A stretch of 13,747 nt of DNA from Pseudomonadota bacterium (GTDB lineage Bacteria > Pseudomonadota > Alphaproteobacteria > Caulobacterales > Caulobacteraceae), in assembly GCA_023390245.1 (NCBI GenBank), contig JAEWDF010000129.1, positions 1-13,747 of the forward strand. The letters run 5' to 3'. Below are positions 6,554 through 13,018 of the stretch, piece after piece (position 1 is the first letter of the stretch; each line of letters starts with the position of its first letter). The position numbers and the translations under genes are program-made. The notes under the pieces were generated by a model that was given only the letters and a program-made list of their open reading frames with translations, was not told the origin of the DNA and searched no databases.

Positions 6554-7545
6554 AACATATAGTTCTCGCCGCCGCGGTCGCAATCACCGTCTCTGCTTCC
6601 GCTCAGGCAGAGGAAGCCATCTGCTATAACTGCCCGCCGGAATGGGCAGATTGGGCGTCGATGTTGAAGGCCATCGACGAACATCTTGGCATCAAGATGC
6701 CGCACGACAACAAGAATTCCGGGCAGTCGGTGAGCCAGCTTATCGCCGAGCGGAGCAATCCGGTTGCCGACGTCGTCTATCTCGGCGTGACCGCTGGTAT
6801 CAAGGCGGCAGGCGAAGGCCTCGTCGAGCCCTACAAGCCGGCCGGCTTCGAGGAAATTCCGGAGGGTTTGAAAGACCCGGAAGGTAAGTGGTTTGCCGTT
6901 CACTACGGCACCATTGGCCTGTTCGTGAACGTGGACGCACTTGGCGGCGCTCCGGTACCGCAGTGCTTCGCCGATCTTACCAAGCCTGAATACGAAGGCA
7001 TGGTCGGCTATCTCGACCCGTCCTCGGCCTTTGTTGGCTATGCCGGAGCTGTCGCCGTCAACCAATCGTTCGGCGGCGACCTGGAGAATTTCGACCCGGC
7101 CATCAAATACTTCTCCGACCTGGCCAAGAATAGTCCCATCGTGCCGAAGCAGACCTCGTATGCCCGCGTGGTGTCCGGGGAAATCCCGATCCTCTTCGAC
7201 TACGACTTCAACGCCTACCGCGCGAAATACCAGGAGGATGGCAACTTCGAATTTGTCCTGCCTTGCGAGGGATCGATCCGCGTTCCCTATGTCATGAGCC
7301 TTGTCGCCAATGCGCCGCACCAGGAGAATGCCAAAAAGGTACTGGACTTCGTCGTCTCTGACGCGGGACAGGCAATCTGGACCAATGCCTATCTGAAGCC
7401 TTCTCGCCCGGTTGAACTCCCAGCCGAAGTGTCGGCGCGGTTCCTTCCCGACAGCGACTATGAACGTGCCGTGGCGCTGGACTATGCCGAAATGGAAAAG
7501 GCCCAGGCTCGGTTTAGCGAGCGTTACCTTTCCGAGGTCAAGTAA
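6550..7545 (+). CDS. ABC transporter substrate-binding protein, Fbp/AfuA/2-aminoethylphosphonate type
   Basis: ATG 6550 overlaps the regulator stop (ATGA), with AAGGACG as ribosome site. The 331-aa product has a signal peptide with likely cleavage after ASAQA (20/21). It then follows the type-2 binding-protein fold of the iron(III)/sugar-phosphate/phosphonate/thiamine group: NSGQSVSQLIAERSNPVADVVYLG (about 56-80), WFAVHYGTIGLFVN (about 114-127), SAFVGYAGAVAVNQSFGG, and SGEIPILFDYDFNAYRAKY near 216-235. Such proteins are often labelled iron-binding, but AfuA was shown to carry sugar phosphates. With a phosphodiesterase in the same operon, a phosphorylated ligand is the better guess. Cysteines near 25 and 28 are notable and may form a disulphide. 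Confidence 0.9.
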   Translation: MKHIVLAAAVAITVSASAQAEEAICYNCPPEWADWASMLKAIDEHLGIKMPHDNKNSGQSVSQLIAERSNPVADVVYLGVTAGIKAAGEGLVEPYKPAGFEEIPEGLKDPEGKWFAVHYGTIGLFVNVDALGGAPVPQCFADLTKPEYEGMVGYLDPSSAFVGYAGAVAVNQSFGGDLENFDPAIKYFSDLAKNSPIVPKQTSYARVVSGEIPILFDYDFNAYRAKYQEDGNFEFVLPCEGSIRVPYVMSLVANAPHQENAKKVLDFVVSDAGQAIWTNAYLKPSRPVELPAEVSARFLPDSDYERAVALDYAEMEKAQARFSERYLSEVK

Positions 7546-7552
7546 GATCATC

Positions 7553-7578
7553 GGGGCGGAGCAGCAACGCTCTGCCCC
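7553..7578 (+). promoter_or_regulatory. Intercistronic hairpin between binding-protein and permease genes
   Basis: GGGGCGGAGC (7553-7562) pairs with GCTCTGCCCC (7569-7578) across a six-base loop: ten pairs, one of them G-U. No T run follows. Hairpins here commonly protect the upstream binding-protein message from 3' decay and give it higher expression than the permeases; that role is inferred from position. Confidence 0.6.
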
Positions 7579-7598
7579 TTCCTCGGAGGTCATGCCTG

Positions 7599-8402
7599 AT
7601 GTCTTCGCGCCACTTCGCGCTTCTATGCCTTCTGCCCGCCGCAGTCTTTTCGATGGCCTTCCTGGCCCTGCCACTGACACGGCTCGTCATGGCGTCCGGA
7701 GAAGGACCGGCCGGATGGGCTATCTACTTCCAGATCGTCCAGACACCGCGATACCTGTCGGCCCTGGCCCAGACTGTTCTGGTTTCCCTGGCGGTAACCT
7801 TTGCAGCCTTGGCGATCTCGACGACGACCGGCGTCTTTCTGGTGCGCAACAGCTTTCGTGGGCGCAGCCTGCTTCTTTCGATCCTGACGCTCCCGTTGGC
7901 GTTTCCCGGCGTCGTGGTCGGCTTCATGATCATCCTGCTTGGTGGACGTCAGGGCTTGATAAACTCGCTGCTTCCCGGCCGTTGGGTGTTTGCCTACTCG
8001 ATCTTCGGACTTTTCCTCGGCTACCTCTATTTCTCCATTCCGAGGGTCCTGCTTACCGTCATGGCGGCGGCCGAGAAGATTGATCCGGCGCTCGAGGAAG
8101 CCGCACGCACGCTCGGCGCGCCGCCCCACCGCATCACCATGGACGTGCTCTTGCCCGCACTTGCTCCCGCCATGATCGCGGCAGGAGCCATCGCATTTGC
8201 CACCGCCATGGGCGCGTTCGGCACCGCATTCACGCTTGCGACCGACATCGACGTCCTGCCCATGGTGATCTACACGGAGTTCACGCTCTCCGCGAACATC
8301 GCGATGGCAGCTGCCCTCTCGGCCGTGCTGGGGCTTGTCACCTGGCTTCTTCTCATGCTTGCCCGTTCCTTCTCCGGTTCGGCGGTCGCGGCAGGAGGTT
8401 GA
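7599..8402 (+). CDS. ABC transporter permease (first of pair)
   Basis: ATG 7599 follows CGGAGG by nine bases; an ATG at 7592 is in another frame. The 267-aa protein has about six membrane segments (roughly 8-30, 57-82, 91-114, 130-155, 185-212, 233-256). It carries a canonical EAA loop at about 165-190 (LEEAARTLGAPPHRITMDVL) that docks to the ATPase. LPLAFPGVVVGF (98-109) is typical of permeases for phosphonate, polyamine or iron-type systems. It lies in the operon of the LacI regulator and phosphoesterase; the next gene begins four bases after its stop. The substrate is not read from this protein. Confidence 0.92.
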   Translation: MSSRHFALLCLLPAAVFSMAFLALPLTRLVMASGEGPAGWAIYFQIVQTPRYLSALAQTVLVSLAVTFAALAISTTTGVFLVRNSFRGRSLLLSILTLPLAFPGVVVGFMIILLGGRQGLINSLLPGRWVFAYSIFGLFLGYLYFSIPRVLLTVMAAAEKIDPALEEAARTLGAPPHRITMDVLLPALAPAMIAAGAIAFATAMGAFGTAFTLATDIDVLPMVIYTEFTLSANIAMAAALSAVLGLVTWLLLMLARSFSGSAVAAGG

Positions 8403-8406
8403 TCAG

Positions 8407-9195
8407 GTGAAAGCACCCTTAAAGCTCCTTCAGCTTGCCGTTACGCTGCTCGCCTGTACGTTTCTCCTCGTGCCAACGCTGCAGTCGGTCGTCGCAGGTC
8501 TTACCGTCAACTACTTCCAGGGCATCTCATCTGGCCTCACACTCAACTGGATGGGCGTAGTTTGGGAGCTCTATGCTGACAGCATCCTTCTATCGATCGT
8601 GCTCGCCCTGGCCTGCCTGACAGCAAATCTGGCGATCGGCGTCCCCGCCGCCTACGCACTTGCGCATCGTCCGGGCCGAACGTCTCGCGTGCTGGAGGAA
8701 TTCATTTCGTTGCCGCTAGCGGTTCCCGGCCTGGCGATCGCTCTGGCACTTCTGCAGGTTTACGGCACCTGGAAAGGCTTCCGGATGCACTGGAGTTTCA
8801 TTCTTGTCGGCCACGTGCTTTACACCCTCCCGTTTATGATCCGTTCGGTTGTGGCGGTGCTGGCGACGATCGATCTGAACACCCTCGAAGAAGGCGCGGC
8901 CACCCTCGGAGCCCCTCCCGCTCGGCGCTTCTTCGATATCGTGCTCCCCAACGCGATGCCCGGCATCCTGGCCGGAGCATTGACCGTCGTCACGCTCTCC
9001 ATCGGAGAATTCAACCTCACCTGGATGCTGCATACACCCTTCAGCAAGACGCTCCCCGTGGGGCTTGCCGACAGCTATGCCTCGATGCGTCTGGAGATCG
9101 CTTCCGCCTATACCCTCATCTTCTTCGTGATGATTGTCCCCCTGCTGATGGCAATGCAATGGGCTTCGACGCGCGCCAGAAAGATTACCCCATGA
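8407..9195 (+). CDS. ABC transporter permease (second of pair)
   Basis: GTG 8407 is chosen because AGGAGG ends seven bases before it and the upstream stop is only four bases away. An in-frame ATG at 8335 would lie inside the previous gene and add an unlikely N-terminus. The 262-aa product has about six membrane segments (8-32, 57-86, 97-118, 130-153, 183-204, 234-252). An EAA-like loop sits at 161-185 (EEGAATLGAPPARRFFDIVL), and the middle has PLAVPGLAIALALL. It forms the channel together with the previous permease. Its stop overlaps the ATPase start (ATGA), so translation is probably coupled. Confidence 0.92.
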   Translation: MKAPLKLLQLAVTLLACTFLLVPTLQSVVAGLTVNYFQGISSGLTLNWMGVVWELYADSILLSIVLALACLTANLAIGVPAAYALAHRPGRTSRVLEEFISLPLAVPGLAIALALLQVYGTWKGFRMHWSFILVGHVLYTLPFMIRSVVAVLATIDLNTLEEGAATLGAPPARRFFDIVLPNAMPGILAGALTVVTLSIGEFNLTWMLHTPFSKTLPVGLADSYASMRLEIASAYTLIFFVMIVPLLMAMQWASTRARKITP

Positions 9196-10211
9196 CACTT
9201 TCCCTCAAGAATATAGCCAAGACATTTCCAGGTGGAACCCGTGCGCTGCTGCCGACGGACCTTGAGGTTGAACAGGGAGAAATCCTGTCGCTTCTGGGAC
9301 CGTCCGGTTGCGGGAAGACGACCCTCCTGCGCATCATCGCAGGCTTGGAAAACGCCGATCCAGGGGCGGCCATCCGATTTGACGATGATGACCTGACACA
9401 TGTGTCGGCGGAGAGGCGCAATATCGGAATGGTCTTCCAGTCCTACGCCCTGTTCCCAAACATGTCCGTGCGCGGCAACATCGGCTACGGCCTGAAGATG
9501 AGGAAGCTTTCCCGGCCCGAAGTTGCCGCCCGGGTTGACGAGGTGATCGCCTTATGCCGGCTGGAGCCCTATTCCGATCGCCCGGTGACGGCACTATCTG
9601 GCGGGCAAAAGCAGCGGGTTGCCCTTGCCCGCGCATTCGCCCCCCGGCCACGTCTGCTCTTGCTCGACGAGCCCCTATCGGCACTGGACGCCGCCTTGCG
9701 CTCCGACCTTCGCGACGAATTGGCGGACCTACTGAGAAAGTTTGGAATTACGGCTATCTTCGTCACCCACGATCAGGATGAAGCCATGGCCATCGCAAGC
9801 CGCGTCGCTGTGATGTCCGAGGGGCGGGTAGCGCAGATAGGTACGCCGGAAGTGCTCTACCGGAAGCCGGAAACGGCATTCGTTGCCCGATTTGTTGGTA
9901 ATGCAACCTGCCTTGGCGGTCGGATCGCCGGAAAAAGCCTCCATCTCGCCGGCGGCATGCTTGAACTGGCGCAGTCTGGGGACGGCAAAGAGGCCTTCGT
10001 GCGAGCAGAAGACGTCCGGCTGGACCCATCGGGGCCCCTAAAGGCGAGGGTCGAGAACGTTACCTTCCTCGGCACTCATTACAGAATCGCACTTTCGGGT
10101 GCGACGGACCGTCTTCTGTTTTGCCTTCACCAGAGTCAGACGGCACCGAAGCCGGGCGATGAGGTTCGCCTCTCCATAGCACCCACAGCGATCCTGACGC
10201 TGGCTGCATAG
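9192..10211 (+). CDS. ABC transporter ATP-binding protein (PotA/FbpC/PhnT-like)
   Basis: ATG 9192 overlaps the permease stop; an in-frame start at 9159 would add eleven residues from inside the permease gene. The 339-aa protein has every ATPase motif: Walker A GPSGCGKT (36-43), Q-loop Gln83, signature LSGGQ (135-139), Walker B LLLLDE (155-160), D-loop SALD and switch His193. A C-terminal TOBE-type domain (about 240-339) marks the CUT2/PotA/FbpC/PhnT branch with regulatory tails. It powers the transporter formed by the two preceding permeases. It could not obviously serve the ATPase-less transporter upstream, whose family uses a different type of ATPase. Confidence 0.95.
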   Translation: MTLSLKNIAKTFPGGTRALLPTDLEVEQGEILSLLGPSGCGKTTLLRIIAGLENADPGAAIRFDDDDLTHVSAERRNIGMVFQSYALFPNMSVRGNIGYGLKMRKLSRPEVAARVDEVIALCRLEPYSDRPVTALSGGQKQRVALARAFAPRPRLLLLDEPLSALDAALRSDLRDELADLLRKFGITAIFVTHDQDEAMAIASRVAVMSEGRVAQIGTPEVLYRKPETAFVARFVGNATCLGGRIAGKSLHLAGGMLELAQSGDGKEAFVRAEDVRLDPSGPLKARVENVTFLGTHYRIALSGATDRLLFCLHQSQTAPKPGDEVRLSIAPTAILTLAA

Positions 10212-10229
10212 TCCGGAAAGACAACATCC

Positions 10230-11039
10230 ATGGCCGCATTTATCCACATCACCGACACACACATCGTGCCTGAAGCGCAACTCGCCTACGGTCACTCAGA
10301 TACGGCCGCTGCCCTGGAGGCTGCCGTTGCCACCATCAACAAGCGCTTGCCAGCGATTGGGCCGATCGATTGCGCGATCGTCACCGGTGATCTCACCGAT
10401 CATGGCACCTCTGAAGAATATGAACGCTTCAAGGCGATCATGGCTCGACTGGAGCTCCCCTATCTGGCGGTGCCTGGCAACCACGACAACCACTTCGAAA
10501 TGCGACAGGCGTTTGCGGATCAGGATTGGATGCCCCGCTCTGGCCCCATCCAATGGTGCAGGGACTTCGGTCCGTTCACTCTCATTGGTCTGGATACCCT
10601 GCTCGACGGAGCCCATCACGGGATGATGTGCGAAGAAGGCTTTGCATTTCTGGATGAGACGCTGCGTGGGATCGGCGGAAAGCCAATTGTAGTTGCCACC
10701 CACCATCCATGGATGCACTCCGGTATTCGGGAAATGGATGAGGACAACCTTCGAAACGGCATGATGCTAATGCAGCGACTACAGGATTATCCTGGTCCGG
10801 TCCGGATGATCTCCGGGCACGTCCATCGCACGCTGACGACACAAATCGGTGACGTCTTGTGTCAGATCGGACCTGCACCCTGCCATGCCGTCAACCGTGA
10901 TCATCGAGGTTCCTCCGTCAATTCGCTTGTCATGGAACCTGGGGCTGTGTCGCTCTATCGCTGGCTTGATGGACCGACGGGCCTGATATCGGACGTACTA
11001 CCGATCGGCGATTTCGCTGGGCCGTGGCCGTTTGACTAA
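10230..11039 (+). CDS. Metallophosphoesterase, GpdQ/CpdA-like phosphodiesterase
   Basis: The 269-aa protein starts 18 bases after the ATPase stop (weak ribosome site GGAAAGA). It has the complete calcineurin-like dimetal set: Asp9 and His11 (TDTH), Asp54 (GDLTDHG), Asn84-His85 (GNHD), His158/159 (THHP), His197 and His199 (GHVH). Order, spacing and length closely follow GpdQ-type glycerophosphodiesterases and Rv0805/CpdA-type cyclic nucleotide phosphodiesterases, which hydrolyse phosphodiesters. There is no signal peptide, so it acts in the cytoplasm. As last gene of a LacI-controlled transporter operon it probably cleaves the imported compound. A cAMP role is possible but less consistent with the context. 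Confidence 0.9.
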   Translation: MAAFIHITDTHIVPEAQLAYGHSDTAAALEAAVATINKRLPAIGPIDCAIVTGDLTDHGTSEEYERFKAIMARLELPYLAVPGNHDNHFEMRQAFADQDWMPRSGPIQWCRDFGPFTLIGLDTLLDGAHHGMMCEEGFAFLDETLRGIGGKPIVVATHHPWMHSGIREMDEDNLRNGMMLMQRLQDYPGPVRMISGHVHRTLTTQIGDVLCQIGPAPCHAVNRDHRGSSVNSLVMEPGAVSLYRWLDGPTGLISDVLPIGDFAGPWPFD

Positions 11040-11147
11040 GGTCCAGGGGGAAGACGTCAAGGCGGGCAATGGGGTTGTTCGGTTTGGGCAGAGGGGAAAT
11101 GATTTCCGCTTCGCGCTCATTGCAGAAAGGAAATAGGTGGCCGGATT
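11040..11147. other. Convergent intergenic region with a 13-bp palindrome
   Basis: This lies between the 3' ends of the phosphoesterase operon and the minus-strand operon. GGAAATGATTTCC (11095-11107) is a perfect inverted repeat around one base. No clear terminator with a T run is visible for either operon. I see no gene here. Confidence 0.4.
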
Positions 11148-11204
11148 TTACTCCGCCCGCGGCAGCATTATGCCGCCGCTACCGTGGCCGGCTTTTGCAC
11201 CGCC
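11137..11204. repeat. Short imperfect direct repeat pair
   Basis: Two 21-base copies, at 11137-11157 and 11184-11204, agree at 18 positions; both begin GTGGCCGG and have TTTT at positions 10-13. They flank the end of the 34-aa ORF and a GCGGCA/TGCCGC inverted repeat. Their function is unknown; they may be a local duplication. Confidence 0.5.
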
Positions 11205-11252
11205 GCTCTCAAACGCTAGCCCGAAGATCACATAGGCTAGCCAGTCAGCCAT
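11148..11252 (-). CDS. Small ORF of 34 aa, unknown
   Basis: A 34-codon ORF begins MADWLAYVIFGLAFES and ends in a Gly-rich tail. AGGAG lies five bases before its ATG, and its start comes one base after the stop of the restored frame of the upstream zinc-ribbon gene, which suggests translational coupling in the minus-strand operon. The N-terminal half could be a short membrane-associated helix. I do not recognise a family, and a 34-codon ORF can be chance; the ribosome site and position are the support. Confidence 0.4.
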   Translation of the reverse strand: MADWLAYVIFGLAFESGGAKAGHGSGGIMLPRAE

Positions 11253-11253
11253 T

Positions 11254-11447
11254 TCAGCTCCTGCGCCTCATCAACGATTTATCCTTGACCGCGAGCTCGG
11301 GCCCCTGATCTGGATCATCTGCTCCGGTACAGACAGGACAGGGCATGCCCGCTCCACCGCATCTGCACTGCCGGGAGCCAGTCCATGGCCTTCGAGGTGA
11401 AGCTCACAGACCCAGCCAGTGCCATCACAGTTGTCGCAGACTTCCAT
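11254..11447 (-). pseudogene. Frameshifted zinc-ribbon miniprotein (two CxxC-type pairs)
   Basis: From ATG 11447 the frame reads MEVCDNCDGTGWVCELHLEG, then drifts and stops at 11271. Moving to the next frame near 11385-11390 gives PWTGSRQCRCGGAGMPCPVC and continues to a stop at 11254. Joined, this is a 64-aa protein of a kind I recall from rhizobial genomes as a small cysteine-rich hypothetical (CxxC..GxGWVCExH...PW...CxCGGAGxPCPVC). One base seems lost in GGCCATGG, where GGCCCATGG would restore Pro-Trp. It follows the SRAP gene by eight bases. Either this is a real frameshift or a sequencing error. Zinc binding by the Cys pairs is likely in the intact form; its role is unknown. Confidence 0.65.
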
Positions 11448-11455
11448 GACGTCGC

Positions 11456-12211
11456 CTACAGCAGCGAAGCTTGTCCTGCGGAAGTCTCGCGCTCTGCGGC
11501 TCGTTGCGGAAGCAGCACCAGTTCACTTCCGGAGAGGGGACGCTGCAGCTCCTTTGCCTCCGCCCAAGGTGCAGTCAGCCATCTCTCCACCTCTTCCTCG
11601 CTGCTGAGGATCACGGGCATCGCCTTGGGATGAATCGGAGCCACGACTGCATTCGGCTCTGTCGTCAGGAAGGCGAATAGATCGCAACGGACAAGCCCTT
11701 CCTTCACCTTCCTCACGCATTCCCAGTCCCGCACCCAGAGACCAGCGAAGAACATCAGCGGCTCGCTCTCATCGCGGGCGAACCACGCGTTTGGTGTCCG
11801 TCGGCCTTCTACCTTGCTGGCGTGATCAGGCTCGGCAAAACGGGTGAAGGGGACGACGCAACGGTTCTCGATGCCAGTCCAGCGAAGCCAGTGCTTGCTG
11901 GTCGTATTCCGGATGTTGGTCGTTCCGCCATCCGGCTCCATCTTCAGCAGTTCCTGGAAGTCGACGTCCTTCCCCTTTGCCCGCAGCTTGTCGGCCCGCT
12001 TCGTTGCGGCCTGGTAGAGTGCCTGCTGCGAACTCGGCATGCCCCAGCGCACCCATGTCATCTCGCGGATGCCGTCGATGTTGCGCACGATGGGAGCCAT
12101 CTGGTCAGGATAGATGTCGAGTGACGGCTGGAGGTTACCCAGACGGTCGAGCGCCTTGGTAATCGCCCGGATCGCTTCCTGATTGGTGGTGACGTTGTAG
12201 AGGTTGCACAT
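11456..12211 (-). CDS. SRAP-domain protein (SOS response-associated peptidase family, YedK/HMCES-like)
   Basis: The 251-aa protein begins Met-Cys: Cys2 is the family nucleophile, which after Met removal forms a thiazolidine crosslink to abasic sites in single-stranded DNA. Other conserved blocks are TTNIRNT (97-103, for the usual NxRxE), RCVVPFTRFAEP (117-128, with Glu127 in the place of the family's catalytic Glu), FFAGLW (154-159) and APIHPKAMPVIL (191-202, His194). The tail is rich in charged residues. Its ATG directly abuts the stop of the 148-aa gene, so the genes form one operon, whose promoter carries a SOS box. The product should protect abasic sites during replication or repair. The FAEP and HPKAMP variants differ from the common FYEW and HDRMP forms. 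Confidence 0.9.
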   Translation of the reverse strand: MCNLYNVTTNQEAIRAITKALDRLGNLQPSLDIYPDQMAPIVRNIDGIREMTWVRWGMPSSQQALYQAATKRADKLRAKGKDVDFQELLKMEPDGGTTNIRNTTSKHWLRWTGIENRCVVPFTRFAEPDHASKVEGRRTPNAWFARDESEPLMFFAGLWVRDWECVRKVKEGLVRCDLFAFLTTEPNAVVAPIHPKAMPVILSSEEEVERWLTAPWAEAKELQRPLSGSELVLLPQRAAERETSAGQASLL

Positions 12212-12658
12212 CTACAGCTCATCCTCGTATCTGCTGGCGCTCAGACTGTGAGAACCGACATAATTCTCTGGCCGGACAGAAACGATCCTACGTTCTGCGA
12301 CCACGAACTTCTGCGTCAGTGCCCTGACAATGTCGCGGGTGGCTTCCGCCCTGGCCGCGTCCCATTCGGTCTTGCTGCTCCACCGACGGGCATCCTCATC
12401 GTCAATATCGGACAGAGCGGTGAAAACGGTCAAGTAGACGTCGTGGCAGGTAGCAGGCTCGTGGTTGCCGTGTTCCCAGTGGAACGAGAATGGGTGCAGT
12501 CCCTCATAAACGATGCGTCTGGCGATGGCGTGCGTGGCCTGAAGCTCGCGTCGTCTCGACCTTCCGGTGCCTGCAAAGGCGTTGATCGTCACCCGGTCGA
12601 TGCATGCGATGCGATGCCTGATGGCCTCCTTGAGTTTCCCAGCAGCGTCACCCGTCAT
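12212..12658 (-). CDS. Unknown 148-aa protein in the SOS-linked operon
   Basis: ATG 12658 overlaps the upstream stop (ATGA) and is preceded by GAGAGGAC; the stop touches the SRAP start. The product is soluble, with many Arg, Glu and His residues. It contains HPFSFHWEHGNHEPATCHDVY (about 55-75), a cluster of His and Cys that could bind a metal, and an alpha-helical middle part. I do not recognise its family. Tight overlap with both neighbours and the common SOS-type promoter suggest a function in the same DNA-damage response, but nothing in the sequence shows a nuclease or DNA-binding motif. Confidence 0.75.
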   Translation of the reverse strand: MTGDAAGKLKEAIRHRIACIDRVTINAFAGTGRSRRRELQATHAIARRIVYEGLHPFSFHWEHGNHEPATCHDVYLTVFTALSDIDDEDARRWSSKTEWDAARAEATRDIVRALTQKFVVAERRIVSVRPENYVGSHSLSASRYEDEL

Positions 12659-12870
12659 GCTTCAGTCCTCTCCGGCGAAGGGCTCCAACCGCGCGTAAAA
12701 CCCCGGCTCATGGCGGCTCCGGTCAGGGCCAATTGAAGTCGCAGGTGTCGGCAATCATCGAGGAGTGTGGCGATGGCCGCGCGAGCATCACCACCGTGCC
12801 AGGCAAGAGCAGCCTCGACTTCATCGATGGGGTCTTCTTCTACTGGCGGCTCTGAGGGTAATGCGGACAC
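12655..12870 (-). CDS. Small helical protein of 71 aa, unknown
   Basis: The start is GTG 12870, preceded by AAGGAG at the right distance. The protein has an acidic N-terminus (PSEPPVEEDPIDEVEAAL), a central helical stretch DARAAIATLLDDCRHLRLQLAL (28-49) and a C-terminus SRGFTRGWSPSPER. It resembles small conserved hypothetical proteins I recall from rhizobial genomes, without known function. It is the first gene of the SRAP operon and lies about 75 bases from the SOS box. Overlap with the next gene (ATGA) supports real translation. Confidence 0.75.
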   Translation of the reverse strand: MSALPSEPPVEEDPIDEVEAALAWHGGDARAAIATLLDDCRHLRLQLALTGAAMSRGFTRGWSPSPERTEA

Positions 12871-12881
12871 GGGTTCTCCTT

Positions 12882-12895
12882 CGCGCCGAGGCGCG
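12882..12895 (-). promoter_or_regulatory. Leader hairpin before the SRAP operon ribosome site
   Basis: CGCGCC (12882-12887) and GGCGCG (12890-12895) form a six-pair GC stem with a two-base gap; in reality a four-base loop is likely. It lies directly upstream of the AAGGAG used by the 71-aa gene. An effect on translation is possible but not shown. Confidence 0.35.
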
Positions 12896-12945
12896 TCTGC
12901 TGAGGTCTGGTTGTGATGGGAGCACGGCCGCCATGCGGCTCCTGT

Positions 12946-12960
12946 GTTCTCATTATGTTC
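12946..12960. promoter_or_regulatory. LexA (SOS) box, alphaproteobacterial type
   Basis: GTTCTCATTATGTTC is an exact GTTC-N7-GTTC, the direct-repeat LexA site known in alphaproteobacteria (GAAC-N7-GAAC on the minus strand, the form reported for Rhizobiaceae). It lies in the gap between the SRAP operon and the divergent ligase and covers the -10 of the minus-strand promoter. By chance such a motif is expected about 0.4 times in the whole window, but rarely in this 148-base gap. Confidence 0.75.
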
Positions 12961-12979
12961 TGAGGCGACGTGGAGTCAA
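12952..12979 (-). promoter_or_regulatory. Promoter of the SRAP operon
   Basis: On the minus strand TTGACT (12979-12974), 16 bases and CATAAT (12957-12952) form a near-consensus sigma-70 promoter. The LexA box overlaps the -10, so bound LexA would block it. Transcription would start near 12945, leaving a leader of about 75 bases. No equally good promoter is seen for the ligase on the other strand. Confidence 0.65.
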
Positions 12980-13018
12980 TGCGATTTCTTATTAAGCATT
13001 TCCTGCTGCAATGGCCCG

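Noticed and set aside
6532..7680. Long minus-strand ORF of 382 codons
   Set aside because: It is the antisense shadow of the binding-protein gene, which has a signal peptide, a ribosome site and clear family motifs.
8335..8406. ATG 8335 as start of the second permease
   Set aside because: It lies inside the first permease gene; GTG 8407 has AGGAGG at a proper distance.
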